Of a DNA stretch of 64,000 bases, positions 18,514-25,919 are shown in pieces (the first letter of the stretch is position 1; each line of letters begins with the position of its first letter). Under the pieces are notes generated by a model. That model did no database searches, was not told where the DNA came from, and saw nothing but the letters and a program-made list of their open reading frames with translations. The position numbers and the translations under genes were made by a program. Source of the stretch: a virus; the IMG/VR virus record IMGVR_UViG_3300035701_000010, positions 1 through 64,000 of that record, one strand, 5' to 3'.

Positions 18514-19056
18514 TTAGATTTGGTTTACCTTACGCCTACAATATACCACAGCGACTGCTTCTTGGCTATACTTTTTTAAACTAAATCCGTGAAACTGTAA
18601 GTTTAGTAATTTGAGGGAACGAGGTTTATTGCGAGCAGATTCTGCAATTGCGCACTTCCCCTCTCTTCCAGGAAGAACTGGATTAACACAAAACTGGCAA
18701 GAGCGATGAACTAAGAAGAGTAAGGCATCATAATTATCTCTTCTTAAATATTGTAGAAGAATGGGATAGGCTTTTTGCGAGATCTTAATGGTATTCACGT
18801 CCGCTAATCGTTTTCCATGAAGCTTAAGATCGCATTCAAAATGAAATGGTACGCTGCACCATGGACATTTAGAACTTGGATTAAAGTGGCCATTAAATTC
18901 GTAAATATCCATAAGCTTACCATCCAACCAATGGGTAAATAGTTCCTCACTAAAACCTCCCTCTTTGAAATTATATAGAAAACATCCTTTGGTTTCAAAT
19001 TGATCCACTTTAATCGTTGGATTTTTAATGAATAAGCGATCTGATAGGGTAAACAT
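18514..19056 (-). CDS. Hypothetical protein with Cys pairs
   Basis: 180 residues. CPWC near 64 and CQFC near 116 may form a zinc site. The rest is beta/alpha with basic patches (RRKVNQI at the end). The start overlaps the end of the neighbouring membrane protein gene by 32 bases. No family recognised. Confidence 0.55.
   Translation of the reverse strand: MFTLSDRLFIKNPTIKVDQFETKGCFLYNFKEGGFSEELFTHWLDGKLMDIYEFNGHFNPSSKCPWCSVPFHFECDLKLHGKRLADVNTIKISQKAYPILLQYLRRDNYDALLFLVHRSCQFCVNPVLPGREGKCAIAESARNKPRSLKLLNLQFHGFSLKKYSQEAVAVVYCRRKVNQI
18540..18568 (-). promoter_or_regulatory. Weak promoter-like motif upstream of DUF932-like gene
   Basis: A TATATT -10 preceded by GTGG, like the other promoters in this window, but without a good -35. 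It lies in the 3' end of the preceding gene. Confidence 0.3.
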
Positions 19057-19354
19057 TTTGTTCTCCTACTGGTTTTTTGAAATAAAAAGTAACATGGTCT
19101 GAGCTAATATGAACATGGTAGTATTCGAATCCATCTGCAATTGTTTTAGTCCAGTCATCAAAAAGAATATTAGAAATTGAATAGGTAAGCATTCGTATTT
19201 TGTTTTCTCTTTTGATTTTTTCTATATGCTCTAAAAATTCTAGTGGGAGTTCTCTTTCTTTATGTAGATGCATATAGATAGCCCAAACAGAAAGCAAGCT
19301 ACATCCAAGAATAAGAAATCCTAGAACAATAAGGAGTTGATAAAATTGGTTCAT
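19025..19354 (-). CDS. Single-pass membrane protein, 109 aa
   Basis: An N-terminal hydrophobic stretch LLIVLGFLILGCSLLSVWAI at 8-27 is followed by a cytoplasmic or periplasmic domain of about 80 residues with no motif. It could anchor a small soluble domain at the membrane. Unknown function. Confidence 0.55.
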   Translation of the reverse strand: MNQFYQLLIVLGFLILGCSLLSVWAIYMHLHKERELPLEFLEHIEKIKRENKIRMLTYSISNILFDDWTKTIADGFEYYHVHISSDHVTFYFKKPVGEQNVYPIRSLIH

Positions 19355-19360
19355 AGATTT

Positions 19361-19525
19361 TTATCCTTCGTCACATGCATCAGAATATCCGGCTCGGTAG
19401 CCATTTTTCCAACAATCCCACCACGGCCAATAGTCACCTTTATGTTTTAGAGATATTCCTTGTTCTTCAGCATACTTTATAAACTCATCCCATTGAAATT
19501 TATCTGCACTTTTTGGTCTACGCAT
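19361..19525 (-). CDS. Hypothetical protein, 54 aa
   Basis: ATG at 19525 overlaps the DUF4326 gene end. The protein begins MRRPKSADKFQWDEF and has a Trp-rich centre (YWPWWDCWKNGYRAGY), ending acidic. It is too short for family assignment; the open frame fills the gap between two genes exactly. Confidence 0.5.
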   Translation of the reverse strand: MRRPKSADKFQWDEFIKYAEEQGISLKHKGDYWPWWDCWKNGYRAGYSDACDEG

Positions 19526-19835
19526 TTTTTTTGCTCCTTTCTTTTAGGAGTTCTATAAAGACATCTCCATGACATGGCTTGGGTCTGCAAAAACATCCCA
19601 GCACCTTATCTTTAAGTTCATCAAGGTGCTCTAGAATCCATTTTCTTCGTTCTGGTTCTATTTCTTCTAAATCCTTATCTCCATTAAGCCATCGCCTACA
19701 ATCTTTGATCACTAATGGTCGATCTCTTTCTCGTTGCATGATGAAGGGATTTCCCCAATGCTTGTTTCCTCTTCTTCTCCCAATAAACACGTCGAACTGG
19801 TCTCCATTCTTAACGTTGACGACAGTGGTAGCCAT
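19518..19835 (-). CDS. DUF4326 domain protein
   Basis: 105 residues from ATG 19835 behind GGAGGAAAAC. The chain carries FIGRRRGNKHWGNPF near 16-30, an Arg/Glu-rich middle and the typical C-terminal CFCRPKPCHGDVF. This matches DUF4326, a small family common in phages with unknown, possibly nucleotide-related, function. The Cys/His cluster may bind metal. Confidence 0.8.
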   Translation of the reverse strand: MATTVVNVKNGDQFDVFIGRRRGNKHWGNPFIMQRERDRPLVIKDCRRWLNGDKDLEEIEPERRKWILEHLDELKDKVLGCFCRPKPCHGDVFIELLKERSKKNA

Positions 19836-19864
19836 GTTTTCCTCCATAGTTTTAGGCTAAAGAG

Positions 19865-20518
19865 TTAATTGTTTTTATGGCGGATTAGAAGCATGGTGAC
19901 GTTGGTAAGATAATTTTGGACAGGGTACTCGTATTCTATTCCAAGTTTTTTAAGCAATTCATAAACGTCTATTCCTATGGCTTCCAAGCTTGGCATTCCG
20001 CGATGTTTACAGGGAGGATTATCTCGGTTGGGGCATTTATGTCCACAAAGGTCACAGTGTCCTGGAATCAAAGCAAAGGCTCTGTATCCTTTCTCTTTGA
20101 AAATATTTCTATAGCCGTTCATAAGTTGGCTGATCGATCTGCTTTGTCCTGCTTCCGTACCTTTGAGCTGCTTGCCTTTCTTGGGTATTAGATTAATGTG
20201 GGACAACTCTTTCTTGTCAATCTTCCAAGATTTGCTGCCGTCATTTTTCCACACCAATAACACAGCCACTTCAAAACGGTCAAGAAAAGTTCTGGTGCTG
20301 GCAAGGGTAGCAAACCAAGGGTAGGTGAGCCAGAGATAGGGGGGACAGAGTATAGCTCGCTTATAAAGTCCGCATTGAAAGCATTTTAAACGAGCCGTTA
20401 AGCCGATTGGAATGATTGAAGGTTTTATGTACCTGATTTCAGAAAGTGATTCTGGAAATCCAAGTTCTTTTTGAACAATTCTCTCAATCTTTCGGTCTGG
20501 AAACATAATTGCATCCAT
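19865..20518 (-). CDS. DUF2284-like metal-binding protein
   Basis: 217 residues with a CFQCGLYKRAILCPP motif near 46-60 and CDLCGHKCPNRDNPPCKHRG near 155-174, followed by SLEAIGIDVYELL. The pattern is that of DUF2284, predicted metal or iron-sulfur proteins. Its 5' end overlaps the GIY-YIG reading frame by 94 bases and no clear ribosome binding site precedes ATG 20518 or the in-frame ATG 20506. Location beside a radical SAM gene hints at redox or cofactor work; that is inference. Confidence 0.7.
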   Translation of the reverse strand: MDAIMFPDRKIERIVQKELGFPESLSEIRYIKPSIIPIGLTARLKCFQCGLYKRAILCPPYLWLTYPWFATLASTRTFLDRFEVAVLLVWKNDGSKSWKIDKKELSHINLIPKKGKQLKGTEAGQSRSISQLMNGYRNIFKEKGYRAFALIPGHCDLCGHKCPNRDNPPCKHRGMPSLEAIGIDVYELLKKLGIEYEYPVQNYLTNVTMLLIRHKNN

Positions 20519-20787
20519 GAGTAAATGATAATAATTGCTGGTTTAATATCTTTCTTTGTTTCCTTTACCAAGTGTTCTAGTTTTAAAGCTTTTGATTGGG
20601 TCATGAAACAAGATACGCAAACAACGCTTTTCACTTTCTTGGCTCTGGTATATTTGGCTCCACGACCATCCATATGCTTCTTTAATCTATTAATAAAGTC
20701 GTTGGTCGCTCCACAGTAATAACTTCCATCTTCACATTCTAACAGATAGACTTGCCAATCTTGTATTTCTGTTTGATGGTTGATCAT
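20425..20787 (-). CDS. GIY-YIG nuclease-like protein
   Basis: 120 residues. WQVYLLECEDGSYYCGATND at 11-30 is a GIY-YIG variant (VYL...YYCG), followed by RLKKHMDGRGAKYT with a conserved Arg and a basic segment. Stand-alone members resemble the UvrC/YhbQ type and could cut DNA branches or act as a homing nuclease. The last 31 residues read into the DUF2284 gene and may not be conserved. ATG overlaps the radical SAM stop (ATGA). Confidence 0.75.
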   Translation of the reverse strand: MINHQTEIQDWQVYLLECEDGSYYCGATNDFINRLKKHMDGRGAKYTRAKKVKSVVCVSCFMTQSKALKLEHLVKETKKDIKPAIIIIYSWMQLCFQTERLRELFKKNLDFQNHFLKSGT

Positions 20788-21818
20788 CTTTCTAAGACTC
20801 TTTTGACTACAACCAATTTATCTCTTGGCATCCAAGATCGTTCAACATACTCTGTGTAGTGTGGTTCTTTTAAGGATTTTTCAATTACTCTCCATGTTTC
20901 TTTGGTTGGCTTTTCAAGCGTTTCCTTGCCCATTCGGTCTGGCAGTAAGCCTACTCTATAGGACCGTGTATTGCATCCGTAACAGGGACTGAATGTTCTA
21001 TATCCGTAGAACAAAGCTCTTCGAGCCGCTTTGAATTGAGGACCTTGCCAGATGTCATTGATTGACTGGTGCAAGACATTACCGCATTTATAGATACCAA
21101 CCCAATCCATGCAGCATAGAGCCACATTGCCATTCCATCGAATACTAACTTCTCTAAATGGTCTAGCGCATCGATCCCCTTGCAATGAAAAATCTCTTGG
21201 AAAAGCGCAAGCGGCATGGGTCATTAATTTTCCATGCGTTCCTCCTGATTCATGACTTACATCTTCTGTAATGACAGTATGGTGTTCGGAAGGCTTGCGT
21301 CTCCGATGCGGGTTAGCTTTTTGATCTTTTGGATAGTTGTAGAAAGGGTAAGGTCCTTTATATCTTGCCAGTATTCTTTCTACTGTTTTCATCCGATCAT
21401 AATTGTCTAAAAGAATAACATTAATCCCCGCATCCATCAAGGCATTGATTTCGATGGTTGTCGCACGCAACAGGCCTCCCCCATTGGTGGTGACCATAAG
21501 AGAAGATTTAGGAAGACGTTTTCTAAAAATAGAAACAAGCTTAGGAAGATCAGGATGCATGGTTGGTTCTCCATGCATCGCAAACTCTACCCTTGGGTTC
21601 CATCCTGCCTCAATGATTTGATGTGCAATTTCGATGGCCGTATTTATTTCCATAAATTTAAAAGGCCCGCTGTTGGTTCCATGAAATCTTTCAAGCCCAT
21701 TAGCTTCATTATCCCGAATACTCTGAATACCACAGAAGCTACAAGCCAGTTGGCAACCTTCTACGGGTTCGATTTGAACAGCGTTTGGCGAATCTTGATA
21801 AGTGGAAATTGATTTCAT
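20784..21818 (-). CDS. Radical SAM enzyme with SPASM-like C-terminus
   Basis: 344 residues. The [4Fe-4S] motif CQLACSFCG is at 22-30 (CxxxCxxC), EFAMHGEPTMHPDL follows as the GxP-type SAM-binding region, and a C-terminal Cys-rich stretch includes CARPFREVSIRWNGNVALCC and CYGCN, like SPASM auxiliary-cluster domains. It should generate a 5'-deoxyadenosyl radical to modify a nucleotide, peptide or sugar. Neighbours are a glycosyltransferase and a methyltransferase. The substrate is unknown. Confidence 0.85.
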   Translation of the reverse strand: MKSISTYQDSPNAVQIEPVEGCQLACSFCGIQSIRDNEANGLERFHGTNSGPFKFMEINTAIEIAHQIIEAGWNPRVEFAMHGEPTMHPDLPKLVSIFRKRLPKSSLMVTTNGGGLLRATTIEINALMDAGINVILLDNYDRMKTVERILARYKGPYPFYNYPKDQKANPHRRRKPSEHHTVITEDVSHESGGTHGKLMTHAACAFPRDFSLQGDRCARPFREVSIRWNGNVALCCMDWVGIYKCGNVLHQSINDIWQGPQFKAARRALFYGYRTFSPCYGCNTRSYRVGLLPDRMGKETLEKPTKETWRVIEKSLKEPHYTEYVERSWMPRDKLVVVKRVLER

Positions 21819-21834
21819 AAGATTTTCTCCAAAA

Positions 21835-22641
21835 TTAAGTTAGATCTTTTGAAGACTCGTAAGCTTTCTTCCATTGAATTCTTACATCGAATCGCTCGCG
21901 CATCCCGTCCCATCCCGTTTTGCTCACCTTAGTAACTACAGTTACAAAGTCTGGATGTAATTGTGCTAATCCTTTAGCGCATTGCTCTTGAAGCCTAGCA
22001 GTTCTATAAGTGCTGCACCCTCCAGGTTTGCCAATCATTTGATCTACCGTGCAATCGGTTAGAACCATATTTCTGTATCCTACTTCCAAAAATTGCAATG
22101 TAACGTCAAAGTCCTCCATTAATTGTAGCCGGTTAAAGACTGCTCCTATTTTGTGGTAGACCCTGACGTCGATGCCATGGACATTAAGCTGCCGTGTGCA
22201 GGTGACAAACTCTTTAGGGAACAATCTGTTGTTGCCAGACCGTTGGCTCACTCCGACCAATGGGTAGTCTTCTTCTCTTAATATTCTGAAAATTTCTTTA
22301 AGAGTTCTCCAAATTTCTTCTGGCTTCATATCACGAAGATGGTAAGACTTGTCTGACTTTCTAATGGCCCATTTGTTAAGATCATCATCCAACATGATAA
22401 TTCTCTTAACCCCGATTCTTTTAGCCCATCCCATAATCCATTGCCGCTTGTTGGTAATTCCTTCTGTTGGAGAAGCGACGGCCCAATAGCCTTTCTTTCT
22501 ATGCTTACTAATTTCTTCTTCAGGGCACACAAGAGTGACAGCATATCTTAACATGTCGCTTTCATTCCATTTAAGAATATCATAGGTGAGTTGGTTGCCA
22601 ACTCTTCCTCTTGTCGGAATCACTATGCGTTCTTCTGCCAT
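21835..22641 (-). CDS. GT-A-type glycosyltransferase-like protein
   Basis: 268 residues. RIVIPTRGRVGNQLTY at the N-terminus and RIIMLDDDLNKW near 85 (the DDD metal and sugar-nucleotide motif) indicate a GT-A fold. The C-terminal half has HKIGAVFNRLQLMEDFDVTL and CTVDQMIGKPGGCSTY. The arrangement recalls the phage DNA-modification glycosyltransferases described with TET/JBP systems, but this cannot be settled without a search. A target of host surface sugar is also possible. Confidence 0.65.
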   Translation of the reverse strand: MAEERIVIPTRGRVGNQLTYDILKWNESDMLRYAVTLVCPEEEISKHRKKGYWAVASPTEGITNKRQWIMGWAKRIGVKRIIMLDDDLNKWAIRKSDKSYHLRDMKPEEIWRTLKEIFRILREEDYPLVGVSQRSGNNRLFPKEFVTCTRQLNVHGIDVRVYHKIGAVFNRLQLMEDFDVTLQFLEVGYRNMVLTDCTVDQMIGKPGGCSTYRTARLQEQCAKGLAQLHPDFVTVVTKVSKTGWDGMRERFDVRIQWKKAYESSKDLT

Positions 22642-22644
22642 AAA

Positions 22645-23496
22645 TTACTCCGTTTTGAGCATTAAAGCCATCCATTGCCTACAATGAGATACATGGTAAG
22701 TCAGCCCTGCCATATTTCCAATGAAGGAAAATGGGAGTGAAGATTTTAATTCTCTGTATAGCGAATCTTTGATTGGTTTTCTTGGAAGGATGCCAACAAA
22801 TTCTCTAAAAATAAAATCCTCTTGAGCAAACTCTCTAAATTCTTCAAATTCCCATTCGTAGTGGTGGCTGCTTTCTGAGTCTTTCCATGCCCATTGTTCT
22901 CCTTTGTTTTTGTCTGGATTTGGAGAGGATAGAATAGCAATGCCATCGCTTTTAAGATTATTATAAATATTTTTCATAAAAGTAGAAGCTTTGTTCATAG
23001 GGATGTGTTCTAGAACTTCCATGGCGACAATGGCATCGGCTTTTTCTGGCATTTTAAGAGGATAACCAAGGTCTGCGATAACGGCATGGTATTCGTCATT
23101 GGCTTTGTGGGGGAGTTGTGGTTCCAATCTTCTATGGTCTGCATCGACACCGTAGTAGTGAAGTCTAGGCCATCCAAAATAATTGCCGTTGTTGCGCCAA
23201 AAGGTGTAAAGCTGACCCCTAGAGCACCCAAAGTCTACAAGCACTCTGTAATTGGCCTTGCTCTTGCTAAAGTATTCTCTAAGCCAATTTAAGGCAATAA
23301 TGAATCTAAAGAACTGAGCCACTTCAAATGTGTTAAACCATCGCATCTTAATTAGATTGAAGGTATTGTCATTTAATTTAGATTCAGTTTTGAAATACGT
23401 TTCTGAACGAAGGTCGAATAGTTCTGGTTGATAAGTTTCTAGCAGATGGAGTGGTTTGTCGGCAATGGCATGTCTTGGAGCAGGGTGTCTCTTCAT
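22645..23496 (-). CDS. Class I SAM-dependent methyltransferase
   Basis: 283 residues from ATG 23496, which follows GGAGGTTGT. Motif I is VLVDFGCSRGQLYTF near 85, an acidic motif II is YYGVDADHRRL near 117, and IVAMEVLEHIPMNKAS near 158 is motif IV/post-IV of small-molecule methyltransferases. It lacks DNA-methylase DPPY/NPPF motifs, so a nucleotide, sugar or protein substrate is more likely. It is the promoter-proximal member of the cluster with the glycosyltransferase and radical SAM enzyme, three bases from the next gene. Confidence 0.8.
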   Translation of the reverse strand: MKRHPAPRHAIADKPLHLLETYQPELFDLRSETYFKTESKLNDNTFNLIKMRWFNTFEVAQFFRFIIALNWLREYFSKSKANYRVLVDFGCSRGQLYTFWRNNGNYFGWPRLHYYGVDADHRRLEPQLPHKANDEYHAVIADLGYPLKMPEKADAIVAMEVLEHIPMNKASTFMKNIYNNLKSDGIAILSSPNPDKNKGEQWAWKDSESSHHYEWEFEEFREFAQEDFIFREFVGILPRKPIKDSLYRELKSSLPFSFIGNMAGLTYHVSHCRQWMALMLKTE

Positions 23497-23510
23497 ACAA
23501 CCTCCAAATC

Positions 23511-23546
23511 TTAAAAAGGGGCGGTGCTGTTCTGCACACGCCCCTT
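23511..23546 (-). terminator. Terminator after repeat-tailed protein gene
   Basis: A GC-rich stem (AAGGGGCG with CGCCCCTT, extended by GTGC with GCAC around one bulged base) closes on a 6-base loop and is followed on the minus strand by TTTTTAAG. It separates the gene ending at 23574 from the methyltransferase gene. Confidence 0.8.
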
Positions 23547-23573
23547 CGAGTTTAAGAAACACAAGATAATTGC

Positions 23574-24719
23574 TTAGTCGTCATCCTCTTCTTCAACTAC
23601 TTTTTTGGCTTTCTTCTTTGGTTTGTCATCATCATCATCGTCGTCATCTTCTACGACTTTTTTGGCTTTCTTCTTGGGTTTCTCATCCTCGTCATCATCC
23701 TCTTCAACTACTTTCTTCTTCTTAGGCTTATCGTCATCATCGTCCTCTTCTTCTTCTACGACTTTTTTGGCTTTCTTCTTGGGCTTGTCGTCATCGTCGT
23801 CGTCATCGTCGTCATCCTTCGCCTTGCCCTTTTTGGCCTTTTCTTGAAGTTTTTCAGCGAGGGCTTTGCCTTTGGCCTTTCGTTCCTTGGAGGCTTCGGT
23901 GGCTGCTTTCAAAGCAACCTTGATCATCTTGCCAAAGTTTTCTGGAAGTTCTTTTTCAAAAGCAAAGGCGGCGTACCCATCGTAAGGCTCTTTAGCTTTC
24001 TGCAGCTTTCCGAAAGGAACTGTTCCCTTCACTTCAAGCTCTTTCGGAGTCAATCTGTTAAAGAGAACAGCTAGACCAGACTCTGCACCTTTGGCTTTCA
24101 CGATGGACAGTACGATCACATTGTTTTGTTTGAAGATTGTGATAGAGGTTTTGTGGGTTACTTCGAGGTCGTAATCTTCAGCAATTTTGTCAACGGCTTT
24201 CTTGTACTTGATGGGGATGATGCCATTGTCGATGACGTCGGTACGAGTCTTTTTAAAAGACTTCATCTCTTTTGCGACCTTCTTCTTGGGCTTGTCATCA
24301 TCGTCATCGTCGTCGTCATCTTCTTCTACGACTTTCTTGGCTTTCTTCTTGGGTTTGTCATCATCATCGTCATCATCCTCTTCTTCTACGACTTTTTTGG
24401 CTTTCTTCTTGGGCTTGTCATCATCGTCATCGTCGTCGTCATCTTCTTCTACGACTTTCTTGGCTTTCTTCTTGGGTTTGTCATCGTCATCATCATCCTC
24501 TTCTTCTACGACTTTCTTCTTTGGCTTGTCATCGTCGTCATCGTCGTCATCGGCCTTTATTTTCTTGGCCGCAACTTTGGCGCATTTTGAATCTTCATCA
24601 CCGCCAAAGGCACATGCTTCCGTGCAGTCATCTTCATCTGCATCATACATTCCGAAGCACTGAGGTTTCTTCTCTTCCTTCTCTTCCTTGTCTTTTTTCT
24701 TGTCCTTGTCCTTAGCCAT
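23574..24719 (-). CDS. Repeat-tailed protein with CFG-Cys module
   Basis: 381 residues from ATG 24719 behind AGGAGGGAACAACA. Near residue 20 a PQCFGMYDADEDDC...C...C module resembles the cysteine modules of the SSB-like protein at 7271. Blocks of poly-Asp followed by KPKKKAKKVVEEE flank a central folded domain of about 150 residues (DVIDNGIIPIKYKKAVDKIA to KALAEKLQEKAK) and end the protein. It has its own promoter, 5' hairpin and terminator, suggesting high and separate expression. A nucleic-acid or scaffold role is possible; function is unknown. Confidence 0.65.
   Translation of the reverse strand: MAKDKDKKKDKEEKEEKKPQCFGMYDADEDDCTEACAFGGDEDSKCAKVAAKKIKADDDDDDDDKPKKKVVEEEDDDDDDKPKKKAKKVVEEDDDDDDDDDKPKKKAKKVVEEEDDDDDDDKPKKKAKKVVEEDDDDDDDDDKPKKKVAKEMKSFKKTRTDVIDNGIIPIKYKKAVDKIAEDYDLEVTHKTSITIFKQNNVIVLSIVKAKGAESGLAVLFNRLTPKELEVKGTVPFGKLQKAKEPYDGYAAFAFEKELPENFGKMIKVALKAATEASKERKAKGKALAEKLQEKAKKGKAKDDDDDDDDDDKPKKKAKKVVEEEEDDDDDKPKKKKVVEEDDDEDEKPKKKAKKVVEDDDDDDDDKPKKKAKKVVEEEDDD
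24290..24560 (-). repeat. Tandem Asp/Lys coding repeat
   Basis: Four to five near-identical units of about 60-66 bases encode poly-Asp plus KPKKKAKKVVEEE. A second set lies at about 23580-23815. The units closely match those in the SSB-like gene near 7.3-7.7 kb. Confidence 0.85.
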
Positions 24720-24751
24720 TGTTGTTCCCTCCTGAAAAAGTGTTTTAGTTT

Positions 24752-24769
24752 CGAGTAGCAAATTACTCG
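24752..24769 (-). promoter_or_regulatory. 5' UTR hairpin
   Basis: CGAGTA and TACTCG form a 6-bp stem with a 6-base loop just inside the transcript start expected from the promoter at 24779-24807. It may stabilise the 5' end of the mRNA for the repeat-tailed protein. Confidence 0.5.
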
Positions 24770-24778
24770 TTATGGCCT

Positions 24779-24807
24779 AATATACCGCAGACTCGACTAA
24801 TTTGCAA
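24779..24807 (-). promoter_or_regulatory. Sigma70-type promoter for repeat-tailed protein gene
   Basis: TTGCAA and TATATT are separated by exactly 17 bases, with GCGG directly before the -10. It sits in a 125-bp intergenic gap about 60 bases upstream of the ATG at 24719. Confidence 0.8.
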
Positions 24808-24844
24808 CAAAAAAACGCCTTTGATCCTTTTAAAGTAAAACGCC

Positions 24845-25918
24845 TCAAAACAGTAGACCTCCTTTGTTGAAGTTAAACGTTGTTTGCACTGGATATACTT
24901 TTCTATGGGCTATTATTTCAATAAAGTTTTTCCTCTCTGGAATATCATCTGGGTCTCCTGACAAAAGTCTTATAAAGGATATGCGACTATCACATTCGTT
25001 GGCTAATGTTTTTAGATTAGAAGTTAAGGTTTTGTCATCAACATCTGAATCTAGCATTAAGCATATCTCTTCTGATTCCTTATCTGAAAGTAATCTTGCT
25101 TGAGCGTTACTGATTCTGTTAGAACCAATGGCCACAGGATGAAATCCGAATAGAATGGTTCTAACACAATCAGTAAAGCCTTCATGGACAAATATTATTT
25201 TGCTATGCTTCTTTATGTGATTATAATTAAAAAGAAGGGTTGACATCATAGTTCCAGCAGGGTAAAGAACTTTCTTTTTAGCCTTTTGAAGCATCTTATT
25301 CTGTTTATTTTTTTTTGACAATTCTTTAAAGATTTTTAAAGCCTTTTTGGTTGATTGGCTATAAGCAAAGAAACTTTGGTTGTGATTTGTTTTAATAGGA
25401 ATAATGAGACGGCCTTCATAAAATCCAGAATCACAACGCCCCACTTTAAAATGCTTGATAATTGAAAATGGAATATTTCTGCGATTACAAAAGTTTGTGG
25501 TCACCCGTAGTCGCTGAAACTCTTTAGGTAGATCGATGATACATTCTTCATAACTGTCATCATCTATGCTTATGGTTAATGAATTTTTAGCTAAGTCCTG
25601 GGCTTGTTGCTTGGTGGAGATAAATGGATTTTCTTCTTTAGATAAAAGATGCCCAAAATTTTCCAATATCTCATGGTATGGGTAGCCATAGTAAACCACC
25701 AAAAACGCTTTATGATTGCCTTGAATGCCGCATCGATGGCAGATGAATCTTTTATCATGTTTAGGGTTGTTAGAACCGAGGTTGACAAACATGTGATCTT
25801 TTGGTTTGGGGCAATCACGAGCAATGCAGTCTATATTGAGTTCATCACCGTTTCGTCCTTTAAAGATTTTTCCTTTTGGAAATTCTTTCTTAAGAAAGTT
25901 TGCCCAATCAATCTTCAT
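24845..25918 (-). CDS. dnaG: DnaG-type primase
   Basis: 357 residues from ATG 25918 behind GGAGATGTAAA. An N-terminal zinc-binding domain has C31, C36, C60 and C63 (last pair in FICHRCG). The TOPRIM domain shows IIFVHEGFTD near 235 (catalytic Glu) and LMLDSDVDD near 286 (metal DxD). It is shorter than cellular DnaG and lacks an obvious C-terminal helicase-binding domain. It should make RNA primers for DnaE, with the helicase encoded nearby. Confidence 0.88.
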   Translation of the reverse strand: MKIDWANFLKKEFPKGKIFKGRNGDELNIDCIARDCPKPKDHMFVNLGSNNPKHDKRFICHRCGIQGNHKAFLVVYYGYPYHEILENFGHLLSKEENPFISTKQQAQDLAKNSLTISIDDDSYEECIIDLPKEFQRLRVTTNFCNRRNIPFSIIKHFKVGRCDSGFYEGRLIIPIKTNHNQSFFAYSQSTKKALKIFKELSKKNKQNKMLQKAKKKVLYPAGTMMSTLLFNYNHIKKHSKIIFVHEGFTDCVRTILFGFHPVAIGSNRISNAQARLLSDKESEEICLMLDSDVDDKTLTSNLKTLANECDSRISFIRLLSGDPDDIPERKNFIEIIAHRKVYPVQTTFNFNKGGLLF

Positions 25919-25919
25919 T

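Noticed and set aside
24126-24715. Plus-strand frames of about 150 residues over the repeat gene
   Set aside because: Low-complexity antisense shadows of the Asp/Lys repeat; same explanation as above.
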